Origin: a virus
Length of the DNA stretch: 35,403 bases
Virus record (IMG/VR): IMGVR_UViG_3300020205_003196
Span: 1-35,403 of that record
Direction: 5' to 3' (one strand)
The number at the start of each line of letters is the position of its first letter. Position 1 is the first letter of the stretch. Made by a program: the position numbers and the translations under genes. The notes under the pieces are model-generated. The model had not been told where the DNA came from. It made no database searches and saw only the letters and a list, made by a program, of their open reading frames with translations. This document shows, one piece after another, positions 1 through 7,843 of this stretch.

Positions 1-1
1 A

Positions 2-949
2 CGTCTGGATGACGAGTCTGGTCGTATTGCACTTTGCACACTGGGCTCAATCAATTGGGGTGCGTTCCGTAACCCAGAAGACATGCGCCGTGCTTGCCGC
101 ATACTGCATCGTAGCCTTAATAACATTCTTGACTATCAAGACTTCTTATCCATTCAATCTAAACTATCCAACGATGAAATCAGACCACTGGGAATCGGTG
201 TTACCAACCTTGCCTACTGGCACGCCAAACGTGGATTGCTGTACGGAGACCAAGGTTCCTTGGATGAAGTCAAGACGTGGATGGAACATCAAGCCTACTA
301 CCTAACAGAAGCCACAGTGGAATTGGCCAAAGAACGTGGCCGGTGCAAGGACTCGGACAAAACACGATATGGTCAAGGCATATTCCCGTGGGAATTGCGG
401 GCTGCTGGGGTTAACGAGCTTACTGACTTCTCTCCGGAATTAAACTGGGAAGTGTTGCGAACTGAAATGAAACAGCACGGTGTACGTAATGCAACATTAA
501 TGGCAATTGCTCCGGTGGAGTCTAGTAGCGTGGTAATTAATTCAACCAATGGTATTGAATTGCCCATGAGTTTGATCTCTGTGAAAGAATCCAAAGCAGG
601 GAGCCTTACACAGGTTGTTCCAGATTACCACAAGTTAAAAAATAAATATCAACTGATGTGGGCTCAGAAAGACTGTGACGGATATTTGAAAACTGCAGCC
701 GTATTGGCAGCATATGTTGATCAAAGCATTAGCACAAATACATTTTACAACCCAGCACATTTTGCTGACCGTAGGGTTCCCACAACCCTTATTGCTCGAA
801 ACTTGATGCAATCACACCACTGGGGTCTAAAAACTTTCTACTACAGCCTGATCAACAAAGCAGGTAGCAAAGGTCAAGACGAAGTGGTTGCACCATTAGA
901 AGCAATTGACTTTGATGATGAATCGGACTGTGAAAGTTGTAAACTTTAA
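2..949 (+). CDS. nrdA: Ribonucleoside-diphosphate reductase class Ia, alpha subunit, 3' part
   Basis: This is the C-terminal 315 residues of the large RNR subunit, which reduces ribonucleotides to deoxyribonucleotides; the 5' end lies outside the window. The fragment opens just before the second active-site cysteine (IALCTL, Cys12 here, equivalent to E. coli C462). It then shows the family signature NSTNGIELP, the DQSISTNTFYNP region and the KTFYY tyrosine pair that carries the radical from the small subunit. It ends with Cys310-Glu-Ser-Cys313-Lys-Leu, the mobile redox tail that is re-reduced by a glutaredoxin or thioredoxin; a glutaredoxin is encoded at 3517. The cytochrome gene follows after 14 bases. 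The assignment is firm; only the N-terminal two thirds are unseen. Confidence 0.95.
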   Translation, partial: RLDDESGRIALCTLGSINWGAFRNPEDMRRACRILHRSLNNILDYQDFLSIQSKLSNDEIRPLGIGVTNLAYWHAKRGLLYGDQGSLDEVKTWMEHQAYYLTEATVELAKERGRCKDSDKTRYGQGIFPWELRAAGVNELTDFSPELNWEVLRTEMKQHGVRNATLMAIAPVESSSVVINSTNGIELPMSLISVKESKAGSLTQVVPDYHKLKNKYQLMWAQKDCDGYLKTAAVLAAYVDQSISTNTFYNPAHFADRRVPTTLIARNLMQSHHWGLKTFYYSLINKAGSKGQDEVVAPLEAIDFDDESDCESCKL

Positions 950-963
950 TAAAGGAACTCAAA

Positions 964-1263
964 ATGAAATTATTAGTGTTAGTTGCTGCAATAGTATTGG
1001 TATCGGCATCTGCATCAGCACAAGATGCTGCACAGGGCAAGGCCAAATATGCCACCTGTGTGGCCTGTCATGGTGCTCAAGGTCAAGGCGGAGTGGGCCT
1101 AAAACTTCAAGGTCAAAAGCCTGAAGTAATTGTGAAAAAACTCACTGCCTACAAGAACAAACAACAAGTTGGACCTCAAAGTCAACTCATGTGGGGCATG
1201 GCTGCAGGGTTGACTCCTGCTGATATGGCAAATATTGCCGCATACACGGCCACCTTGAAATAA
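964..1263 (+). CDS. Periplasmic class I cytochrome c (c553-like)
   Basis: The 99-residue protein has a signal peptide (about residues 1-19, hydrophobic core then ASASA). A single haem-attachment motif CVACH lies at residues 32-36, followed by a HGAQGQGG loop and candidate axial methionines at 76 and 79 (LMWGM). The small single-haem fold matches soluble c553/c5-type electron carriers, which shuttle electrons in the periplasm after haem attachment by the host cytochrome-maturation machinery. The start is backed by AAAGGAA 8 bases upstream. It sits between nrdA and nrdB in the same direction, an odd place for a respiratory protein. The family call is strong; the role in infection, such as keeping respiration running, is inference. 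Confidence 0.9.
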   Translation: MKLLVLVAAIVLVSASASAQDAAQGKAKYATCVACHGAQGQGGVGLKLQGQKPEVIVKKLTAYKNKQQVGPQSQLMWGMAAGLTPADMANIAAYTATLK

Positions 1264-1273
1264 CATGTTATTT
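1258..1273. repeat. 16-bp perfect palindrome over the cytochrome c stop codon
   Basis: Bases 1258-1273 (AAATAACATGTTATTT) equal their own reverse complement, and the cytochrome stop codon TAA is inside. There is no loop or T-run, so it is not a standard intrinsic terminator. It could be a protein-binding site or chance in AT-rich DNA. Confidence 0.4.
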
Positions 1274-1308
1274 GCTCCGGGTATGATATATATTTTAAGA
1301 AGACAACT

Positions 1309-1941
1309 ATGAGTTTTTTAGTAGCAAATTTACCTCCAATAAAATGCTTTGTTCGTAGAGAATTTCTCTATGATTTTGAGAAGGGGCAAGGAGAACTTGA
1401 ACCTTGTTGGTGGATAACAATCAAGTCTCAACGGAGCCAGGCATTTAGAATTGAAGCGTACTTGAATCAATACGGTGCGTTATATGACAAACTACCATTA
1501 CACGCATTTTGCTGGAAACCCATAGAAGGTGACCCGTATCCGTTAGATTTTTTACAATTATGGAACAGCATGTCTTATGATGTTACTGTGATTAAAAAAG
1601 CAATGATAGCAAATATGAGATGTAAAATTAAGATGAAAGATGGATCATGGTTAGAGGGTGAATATCTTTTTACTGTTGATTCTACACATCCAGATTTTAA
1701 TACCATAGATTGCGGGCATAGTGAAGATGTTGAAGATCACAAAAGTTTTAACTTTATCAAATGCGACAACGGTCAATTTGCTGCACAACCAAACAATCGT
1801 GTTGTTATTTTAGAACCAGCAAGTAATCCCAAAGAAATGAAAATACCAGATTTTAATGTTGCTACCACTAGATGGAATGTTGAAATGGATCCAAAGTGGG
1901 ACTATGGATTGCCAGAAAACAAATGGCGAATGAACGAATAA
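1309..1941 (+). CDS. Conserved phage-type hypothetical protein
   Basis: I do not assign a function. The 210-residue protein is soluble, with no signal peptide or membrane segment. It has an aromatic- and charge-rich N-terminal half (EPCWWITIKS, YGALYDKLPLHAFCW) that I associate with proteins found beside RNR genes in marine T4-like phages; that link is from memory and not checked. The upstream AAGAAG is a weak ribosome-binding site, and the 45-base gap after the cytochrome contains a possible TATGAT -10 box. It lies between nrdA and nrdB in the same direction, so co-expression with nucleotide metabolism is likely. Confidence 0.8.
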   Translation: MSFLVANLPPIKCFVRREFLYDFEKGQGELEPCWWITIKSQRSQAFRIEAYLNQYGALYDKLPLHAFCWKPIEGDPYPLDFLQLWNSMSYDVTVIKKAMIANMRCKIKMKDGSWLEGEYLFTVDSTHPDFNTIDCGHSEDVEDHKSFNFIKCDNGQFAAQPNNRVVILEPASNPKEMKIPDFNVATTRWNVEMDPKWDYGLPENKWRMNE

Positions 1942-1964
1942 AAACAAATAACAAGAAAATACCA

Positions 1965-3065
1965 ATGAGCCAGGCACAATACAACTTAAACACCAAGACA
2001 GACTATCTCAATCGTAAGATGTTTCTAGATCCAGCAGGGCCAGTGACTATACAACGATTTGAAGAAGTCAAGTACAACAAGATTGCCAAGTATGAGCAAG
2101 AAGCACGTGGGTTCTTTTGGGTACCAGAAGAGATCTCTTTAACCAAAGACAGCCAAGACTTTAAAGATGCAAGTGAAACAGTCAAGCATATCTTTACTAG
2201 CAATCTACTAAGACAAACAGCACTAGACAGTTTACAAGGTCGTGGCCCAAGCCAAATCTTTACACCTGTGGTGAGTTTGCCAGAACTAGAAGCCTTGGTT
2301 TACAACTGGACTTTCTTTGAGACCAACATTCATTCACGTAGTTACAGCCACATCATTCGTAACATCTACAACGTGCCCAAGGATGTGTTTAACACCATCC
2401 ATGACACAAAAGAAATTGTAGACATGGCATCCGGCGTGGGCAAGTATTATGAGTGCCTGCATATGATCAATTGCCGCAAAGAACTAATGGAAAAGTTTCC
2501 TGAACGTGAACACATTCGAGCTATATGGATGGCATTGCATGCCAGCTATGCCTTGGAGGCATTCCGCTTTATGGTTAGCTTTGCCACAAGTTTGGCAATG
2601 GTGGAGAATCGTATTTTCATTGGCAATGGCAACATCATTCAGCTAATCCTGCAAGATGAAATACTGCATAAAGAATGGACTGCTTGGTTAATCAATCAAG
2701 TGATCAAAGAAGATCCCCGATTTGCTGCCATCAAGGCCGAATGCGAGGCCGAAGTGTACCAACTGTATCGGGATGTGATCCGCGAAGAAAAAGACTGGGC
2801 TGATTACCTGTTCAAGCATGGTCCGGTGATTGGACTCAATGCCAACATCTTGAGAGACTTTGTGGACTTTACTGCCAAAAACGCACTTGGCGAAATTGGT
2901 ATCAAGTACACGGAACCCGCACCTAAATCAACACCTATTCCCTGGTTCAACAAGCACGTTGACACCAGCAAGAAACAAACTGCGCTCCAGGAGAACGAAT
3001 CAACTAACTATGTTATTGGTGTTATGAGCGACAGTATTAACTATGAGGAGTTACCAGACCTATGA
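1965..3065 (+). CDS. nrdB: Ribonucleoside-diphosphate reductase class Ia, beta subunit
   Basis: This 366-residue protein is the small RNR subunit, which holds the di-iron/tyrosyl radical cofactor. Visible ligands include the Asp of ALDSLQG, Glu119 and His123 in ETNIHSRSYSH, the Glu in LEAFRF, and Glu232/His235 in DEILH; the radical tyrosine is Tyr127. The first Glu-His pair is spaced ExxxH rather than the usual ExxH, a one-residue insertion. I chose ATG 1965 because an in-frame upstream start at 1896 lies inside the previous gene and adds a non-family N-terminus. The ribosome-binding site is weak. The stop overlaps the next ATG (ATGA). Confidence 0.94.
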   Translation: MSQAQYNLNTKTDYLNRKMFLDPAGPVTIQRFEEVKYNKIAKYEQEARGFFWVPEEISLTKDSQDFKDASETVKHIFTSNLLRQTALDSLQGRGPSQIFTPVVSLPELEALVYNWTFFETNIHSRSYSHIIRNIYNVPKDVFNTIHDTKEIVDMASGVGKYYECLHMINCRKELMEKFPEREHIRAIWMALHASYALEAFRFMVSFATSLAMVENRIFIGNGNIIQLILQDEILHKEWTAWLINQVIKEDPRFAAIKAECEAEVYQLYRDVIREEKDWADYLFKHGPVIGLNANILRDFVDFTAKNALGEIGIKYTEPAPKSTPIPWFNKHVDTSKKQTALQENESTNYVIGVMSDSINYEELPDL

Positions 3066-3520
3066 ACAACGACATTCGACGAACAATCGAAGCAATACAA
3101 CCGCGTGTGGATGATGAGTGGTTTGGCAGCGGTGCATTTTCCACATTCAAACACCCCACCCCAATTCAGTATCAAACAGCCGCGGAACCGGGCACAATCA
3201 AAACACTTGAAGGCCCAGTGGATTACATTGCCGGCCACAAGATTATCACAGGTCCCAAAGGTGAACAGTATCCTGTAACACCTATAAAGTTTGCTGCCTA
3301 TTATGATGACAACGGAGACGGGACTGCTACTCCCAAAAAGATTATGAAAGTAGCAAAACTGGCCGACCATGATGGTGTACTACATACGTCATGGGGTGAT
3401 TTAAATTACAGCAAAGGCCAGGACTACATTGTCAAGCATGGCCCAGGCGATTATGGTGCCGTTAAAGCAGACATCTTTGCCAAGACCTATGATAAATCAA
3501 AAGAAGGAAAATACAAATGA
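3062..3520 (+). CDS. PGDYG-domain protein
   Basis: The 152-residue protein ends in a segment containing YIVKHGPGDYGAV, the signature that names the PGDYG family, whose biochemical role is not known to me. The middle part (PVDYIAGHKIITGPKGEQYPV, residues about 52-72) repeats the theme of a substituted or exchanged compound seen in that family. There is no signal peptide or membrane segment. It overlaps nrdB by four bases and the glutaredoxin gene by four bases, so it is translationally coupled into the nucleotide-reduction operon, which suggests but does not prove a linked function. Confidence 0.7.
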   Translation: MNNDIRRTIEAIQPRVDDEWFGSGAFSTFKHPTPIQYQTAAEPGTIKTLEGPVDYIAGHKIITGPKGEQYPVTPIKFAAYYDDNGDGTATPKKIMKVAKLADHDGVLHTSWGDLNYSKGQDYIVKHGPGDYGAVKADIFAKTYDKSKEGKYK

Positions 3521-3750
3521 AAGCAATTGTATGGAGCAAATACCACTGCCCCTATTGCGATCAAGCAAAGGCACTATTAAAACAAAAAGGTATACAGTTT
3601 GAAGAACGCAAAATTGGCGACGGTTATACAAAAGAAGAATTGCTAGAAGCAATCCCCACAGCCAGAACAGTACCACAGATTATCCTCAACGGAGAACTGG
3701 TAGGCGGGTTTACAGAACTCAAAGCAAAATTAACAGAAAGCATCGGATGA
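3517..3750 (+). CDS. Glutaredoxin
   Basis: The 77-residue protein has the dithiol active site CPYC at residues 11-14, the TVPQI cis-proline motif and the GGFTEL glutathione-binding end, so it is a complete small glutaredoxin. Its likely partner is the C-terminal CESC tail of the nrdA product encoded upstream, giving the phage its own electron donor for ribonucleotide reduction. It could also be called NrdH-like, but CPYC and GGFTEL favour a glutaredoxin. It overlaps both neighbours by four bases, which indicates a coupled operon. Confidence 0.92.
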   Translation: MKAIVWSKYHCPYCDQAKALLKQKGIQFEERKIGDGYTKEELLEAIPTARTVPQIILNGELVGGFTELKAKLTESIG

Positions 3751-4052
3751 AAATTATAGCAGAAATTGGTAAAGTTTACACTTTTAAACTAAACTCAGGA
3801 GAAGAACTCATTGCCAAAGTCACAGAGGTATCAAATGAATGGGTCACAGTTGAAGAACCAGTGAGTGTGGCGCCTGGACCGCAGGGACTGGGACTGGTAC
3901 CTAGTATGTTTACCGCTGACCCCAAGGAAACTGTGAGACTAAATATTAATAGTGTATCAATCTATTCTCTTACCGACGATTCAGTAAGAATGAAGTATAT
4001 TGAAGCCACAACTGGTATCAAGGTACCAGAAAAGAAATTGATATTAGGATAA
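3747..4052 (+). CDS. Small beta-barrel protein, Lsm/Sm-like
   Basis: The 101-residue protein begins with KVYTFKLNSGEELIAKVTEV, a strand-turn-strand pattern like the Sm1 motif of Lsm/Hfq-type barrels (LxNGxxxxGxV). It has no signal peptide. Similar short proteins occur in T4-like marine phages. RNA binding is possible by analogy but is not shown by any specific residue. It overlaps the glutaredoxin stop (ATGA) and is followed one base later by the PAAR gene, so it bridges the nucleotide and virion blocks. Confidence 0.6.
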   Translation: MKIIAEIGKVYTFKLNSGEELIAKVTEVSNEWVTVEEPVSVAPGPQGLGLVPSMFTADPKETVRLNINSVSIYSLTDDSVRMKYIEATTGIKVPEKKLILG

Positions 4053-4053
4053 C

Positions 4054-4320
4054 ATGCCGTCAGTACAACGTCAAGGCGATTCAGACTCAGGAGGTGGAGT
4101 AATAGTTGCTGGCATAAATTCAGTACGAACCAACGGAATTCCCACAGCCACAATCAACATGCCAGTAAGTGCTCACAGTAGGAAACCCACTCATGTTCCG
4201 CAAACTGCCGGTGGAGTGCCCAGTGTACGAGTGGCTGGCCAGGCAATCAGTGTAACAGGCAACGCTGACACCTGTGGTCATGCTCGAGTTGGCGGCAGCT
4301 TTGATGTAAGGGCAGGATAA
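4054..4320 (+). CDS. PAAR-motif spike-tip protein
   Basis: The 88-residue protein shows PAAR-type repeats (SVRTNGIPTATI and SVRVAGQAISVTGNADTCGHARVGGSFDVRAG) with His/Cys residues suited to bind one metal ion. PAAR proteins cap the membrane-piercing spike of contractile tails, the T4 gp5.4 equivalent, and of type VI secretion systems. Here it precedes three large structural-type genes, which supports a phage baseplate role. It ends one base into the next ATG (TAATGG). The family is recognised from motif pattern alone; alternatives are few. Confidence 0.78.
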   Translation: MPSVQRQGDSDSGGGVIVAGINSVRTNGIPTATINMPVSAHSRKPTHVPQTAGGVPSVRVAGQAISVTGNADTCGHARVGGSFDVRAG

Positions 4321-5714
4321 TGGCTGGTCCAGGATTCAGTGCTCCAGGTATATACACACCGTTGCAATTGATTGCAGGTGCAGGCCTGTTGCAAAATCAA
4401 GGCATTGCGGTACCAACTGCGCTGACCAATGCAGTAACGTCGTATAATTCGTTGTCATTGATTTCCAATCTCATGAGTACCATTGCTGCTGCACCCTCAT
4501 ATGGATTGAGTGCTTCGGTTGTGACCACTCTCAAATCACTTGGCGCCGGTACATGTCCAGCTCTTGGGGCAAGTGTGCCAACAGCATCGGCCAATACCAA
4601 TCCATTGTTGCCTACCAGTGAGCCTGGGGGATTTGGCAATCTTGTGGCCAATAATGCTGCCATGTATTTGGGCGATGGCGAAGTTGATAAATTCTGTCAA
4701 GTATTTCAGATAGTGTCTGGTTATCGATCAACCACAAATACCCTGATATGCAGTGCTGTAAATGCTACCACTTATCTTGGTCCTACCTTTACCACAATGA
4801 ATGATTTAATCACTGGCCAGGCCACTGGTGTGAATTTAGCCGTGAAATGTTTAGGGCGGGATCTTGCCAAGTCTGGTGATTTAATAAATTTGGCAAAATT
4901 AGAAGATTTTGGCACCCCAACTGGATTGTTGCAGCAAATTAGCAAGCTGGCTGGAATTAAATCAGGCACCATCGGAGTTGTTGCCACAGCGTTGCTAGAT
5001 CAAGGGCTTACTCCCAAGGAGATTGTCTCATTGTGTACTCCCAACAGTGTTAACGGTGCTTTAGGTGGTGGCGCAGGTGGCGGTGGTGTCAACGGTGGTG
5101 GTGGCGGTGCAGGTGGTGGTGGCGGTGCAGGTGGTGGTGGCGCAGGTGGTGGTGGTGGCGCAGGTGGTGGTAGCGCAGGTGGTGCAGGTGGTGGTAGCGG
5201 CGCAGGTGGTGGTGGTGGTGTCAATGGCGGTGGTGGCGGCGATGGATGGGCTGCTTTGCCTAATGGTGCAGTTGATCCAAATGAATTAAATAAATTACAA
5301 AAAAAGGCTTATCCAGCACTGAAAAATATCAAAGGTACAGATCTAGCAGAGGTATTGCAAATCTTAAATGTGTTTACTCCTAATATTAATAACCTTGCCG
5401 ATTTATTAAATCTACAAAAGATTTTCCCCACCAGTTGGTCATCAATGACTGTTCCCTCTACTGCGCCTAGAAATAACAATGTACCGGGTGTTAATATATT
5501 GATTTTTGAACCCGACGGTTCATTGAACCCCCTGGTAGAAAATGCACTAAATGACAGTACATCTATTGTGTTGCCATCCGGCTGTGATGAATTGGCCAAA
5601 ATCATTCCTCCTGAATTGGCCGTGGCAAACAAAGTGTTTCAGTCTTCTTTACAACAGATTGGTGGAATATCAACTATCAGTGCACCGCGGCTTGCAGTTG
5701 CATTACTAGGGTAA
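4320..5714 (+). CDS. Virion/baseplate-type protein with Gly-rich tract
   Basis: The 464-residue protein is Ala/Thr/Ser/Asn-rich with four or more cysteines in residues 70-180. It is interrupted at about residues 245-310 by an almost pure Gly/Ala/Asn/Ser tract, then continues with a normal globular domain (KKAYPALKNIKGTDLAEVLQIL). It lies directly behind the PAAR gene, so I infer a tail or baseplate component. A contiguous glycine tract recalls the polyglycine modules of T-even gp38-type adhesins or a flexible linker; neither can be proved here. The start ATG overlaps the PAAR stop. There is no signal peptide. Confidence 0.75.
   Translation: MAGPGFSAPGIYTPLQLIAGAGLLQNQGIAVPTALTNAVTSYNSLSLISNLMSTIAAAPSYGLSASVVTTLKSLGAGTCPALGASVPTASANTNPLLPTSEPGGFGNLVANNAAMYLGDGEVDKFCQVFQIVSGYRSTTNTLICSAVNATTYLGPTFTTMNDLITGQATGVNLAVKCLGRDLAKSGDLINLAKLEDFGTPTGLLQQISKLAGIKSGTIGVVATALLDQGLTPKEIVSLCTPNSVNGALGGGAGGGGVNGGGGGAGGGGGAGGGGAGGGGGAGGGSAGGAGGGSGAGGGGGVNGGGGGDGWAALPNGAVDPNELNKLQKKAYPALKNIKGTDLAEVLQILNVFTPNINNLADLLNLQKIFPTSWSSMTVPSTAPRNNNVPGVNILIFEPDGSLNPLVENALNDSTSIVLPSGCDELAKIIPPELAVANKVFQSSLQQIGGISTISAPRLAVALLG
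5065..5245 (+). repeat. GGT/GGC/GCA triplet-rich tract coding for a Gly/Ala run
   Basis: Imperfect repeats of GGTGGTGGCGGTGCA-like units encode a Gly/Ala run flanked on both sides by VNGGGG. The two VNGGGG borders suggest internal duplication by slippage. The tract is in frame with its host gene, so length changes in multiples of three would be tolerated. Confidence 0.8.
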
Positions 5715-5716
5715 TT

Positions 5717-6400
5717 ATGGAAACACTCAAAGGCCTACCTCTTGTAGAAAATGTTGCCAAGGCAGTGCCTGACGCTGTGACATCTTATTATCAGACAACT
5801 TTTGCAACAGGTACTGGAGAATTTGGAACTTTTAGAATACAAGATTTTCTAGGTACATCAGCCGGAATAATATCAAAACAAACAATGTTAAACGTTGTTG
5901 CAGTGATCAACAGCATGAATGTTTCGGCATTGACCAGTCTGTACAATACCATGTTACTCACAGTGCAAGGTACCTATGGGGCTGCTGCTGGTCCGGTCAC
6001 CATTCCCTCTGGACCAGCAGCTGGAGTATATGCCACTGGTGATCTTGCATTTACCTCAGGATTAATTCCGGCTGCAAACACTATAATTTCCACATTGATA
6101 GCCACATATCCGTTACAAACCAACTCACTCAATCGACAGTTTACAAATATTTGTAATCAATACACATATGAATATACCAATCAAGTTCGTGCCGGTGTAG
6201 ATTTTACTGAACTTGTATCAGGATCACAGAATGCCACTTTTAGTTTCATGAGCAGTTTGGCCACCATTGGACAGGACAGCATGCGGGGCGGCCAAGCAAA
6301 TTATATAAATGTAGTGGCAAATCCAGAAATTCAATCTGGACAAGCTGTGATTGGCGCTCTAAGAGAAGGCCGAAATATTTTGTTAATGGATAAATCATGA
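5717..6400 (+). CDS. Structural-type hypothetical protein of the tail block
   Basis: I do not recognise a named family. The 227-residue protein is soluble and rich in Thr, Ser, Ala and Asn, with few charged residues, typical of virion proteins, and it has no signal peptide. It starts two bases after the preceding stop and overlaps the next gene by four bases, so all three genes from 4320 to 7794 are probably one transcript. Its position after PAAR and between two Gly-rich proteins suggests a role at the tail tip or baseplate. Confidence 0.75.
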   Translation: METLKGLPLVENVAKAVPDAVTSYYQTTFATGTGEFGTFRIQDFLGTSAGIISKQTMLNVVAVINSMNVSALTSLYNTMLLTVQGTYGAAAGPVTIPSGPAAGVYATGDLAFTSGLIPAANTIISTLIATYPLQTNSLNRQFTNICNQYTYEYTNQVRAGVDFTELVSGSQNATFSFMSSLATIGQDSMRGGQANYINVVANPEIQSGQAVIGALREGRNILLMDKS

Positions 6401-7794
6401 CCATCAAACATGATAACATCATTCCCAGCTCAAGTTGTGGCAAGGTGGCCACATCAACTGGATTGCCTAATGCCCTGGTTGGTAATGATACAGGATCAGC
6501 GTTGTCAGTTGGAGTGGGACAGGCACGAGTGCTGGGTGCAATACAACAAGCAGTTGGCGGCCCCGGATCACCAGATTTTAAATTTTACAACAACTCTAGA
6601 ACATTAGTAAACAATCAACTGCCTGCAATCAACTTGCCTCCCCCTGCACTTTATCAGGTTCCGGGCAATGCAAACTCGACTGATTATGCATGTGGCAGTC
6701 AAGCACGCCGCCGAACTCAGGAAATGAATGAACCAGAAGAAGAATTTCCAGAGTTGCCGCCGCCGGTTGTTACTTTGGAAATTTTGGGAATCTACGAATC
6801 AAATTACAGTTTACCATTGGGATATGATCCTACTTTAAAGGCAACCGAACTCCTGATAGGTACTGATTTTTATGTAAATTTAAGAATACGACCCAGTGTG
6901 GGACTGGCAGGACTAGGAGCAGGTACGTTGGATCCCACTATATTTACATTGGATCTTGTGATTGACGGAACTTCATATCCCATGCCAGCCGGGTTCACAG
7001 GATGGGCAGCCGGTGACGATGCCTCTAACTTCACTGGTGATTTTTATTGTTTTCCTGGATCATACTTGGGACAGTCTGGAATTGCCACAATGAGCTTTAC
7101 TGGCGGCCAACCAACCATAAATGTGGTATTTGGAATGGATTCCGCATCCATTCCAGTCACAACCACCGGATGTGTGGTCACAGCCAGTGTGCAACAACTG
7201 GGATGGTTCCAGGGAATATTTTTGCCAGGATTGATCAACACAGTGTATGTTGGACCAGAATTGCAATTGGTAGTAAACGGTCCAGTGTCGGCACCTTTCA
7301 GATATTCACTGCCCTGGGCGTCTGGTACTGGCACAACTGATGCCAATGGACTGAGTATCATTGCAGGAATAAACACTCAGCAGGCCGGCGATTGGAATTT
7401 CACAGTGGATTTTTATACCAGTCCTCAACATACAGAATGTAACAATCCTCTCAACCAACCATTTCGTGTGTTGCGAGGCAAAACCGCTCAGCCAAAATCC
7501 AATCAAGGATGGCCAGGCGTGCCCACTCCCAATGACGTTGGCGGCGGAGGAAATTTTGGAGAGGTAGATTTTGGGTATGGGTTTGTTGATGTAAACGCAG
7601 ATTTTTCATATTCTACCGACGGTCTTGCCGTGGGTGATAGTGACACCGGTGAGGCTGGCGAGTCTGGTACAAATACAGGAACTGCCGGCGGCAACCCAGC
7701 GGGTGATGGTGCCAACACTGCCGGCGGCGGCGGCGATGGTGGTGATGGTAACGGTGGTGATGGTGGCGGCGGCGATGGTGGCGGTCCACAGTAA
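6397..7794 (+). CDS. Virion-type protein with beta-rich core and Gly/Asp-rich tail
   Basis: The 465-residue protein has an N-terminal region related in style to PAAR-neighbour proteins (residues 1-100), a short acidic/proline hinge (EPEEEFPELPPP, about residues 113-124) and a long beta-rich core to about residue 400. The C-terminus is an almost pure Gly/Asp/Asn run (about residues 415-465). Four or more cysteines are present. There is no signal peptide. The gene ends the presumed tail operon. A host-contact or adhesin role is inferred from position and the Gly-rich tip, without a detected domain. Confidence 0.75.
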   Translation: MTIKHDNIIPSSSCGKVATSTGLPNALVGNDTGSALSVGVGQARVLGAIQQAVGGPGSPDFKFYNNSRTLVNNQLPAINLPPPALYQVPGNANSTDYACGSQARRRTQEMNEPEEEFPELPPPVVTLEILGIYESNYSLPLGYDPTLKATELLIGTDFYVNLRIRPSVGLAGLGAGTLDPTIFTLDLVIDGTSYPMPAGFTGWAAGDDASNFTGDFYCFPGSYLGQSGIATMSFTGGQPTINVVFGMDSASIPVTTTGCVVTASVQQLGWFQGIFLPGLINTVYVGPELQLVVNGPVSAPFRYSLPWASGTGTTDANGLSIIAGINTQQAGDWNFTVDFYTSPQHTECNNPLNQPFRVLRGKTAQPKSNQGWPGVPTPNDVGGGGNFGEVDFGYGFVDVNADFSYSTDGLAVGDSDTGEAGESGTNTGTAGGNPAGDGANTAGGGGDGGDGNGGDGGGGDGGGPQ

Positions 7795-7808
7795 TAAAAT
7801 AACACTGG

Positions 7809-7837
7809 TTGACCAACAACAAAATCTTTGCTATAAT
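7809..7837 (+). promoter_or_regulatory. Sigma70-type promoter with extended -10, leaderless geometry
   Basis: TTGACC at 7809-7814, a 17-base spacer ending TTGC, and TATAAT at 7832-7837. Transcription should start about seven bases after the -10 box, which is the A of the ATG at 7844. Confidence 0.85.
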
Positions 7838-7843
7838 ACTGCT

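Noticed and set aside
1896-1964. Upstream in-frame start for NrdB
   Set aside because: It lies inside the preceding gene and would add 23 residues unlike the NrdB family; ATG 1965 fits better.
5000-5224. Minus-strand proline-rich frame opposite the glycine tract
   Set aside because: It is the mirror of GGT/GGC codons read on the other strand; no start signal and fully inside a better gene.
5065-5245. Possible CRISPR-like or other spaced repeat
   Set aside because: Units are short, imperfect, unspaced and in frame with a gene; they are low-complexity coding repeats.
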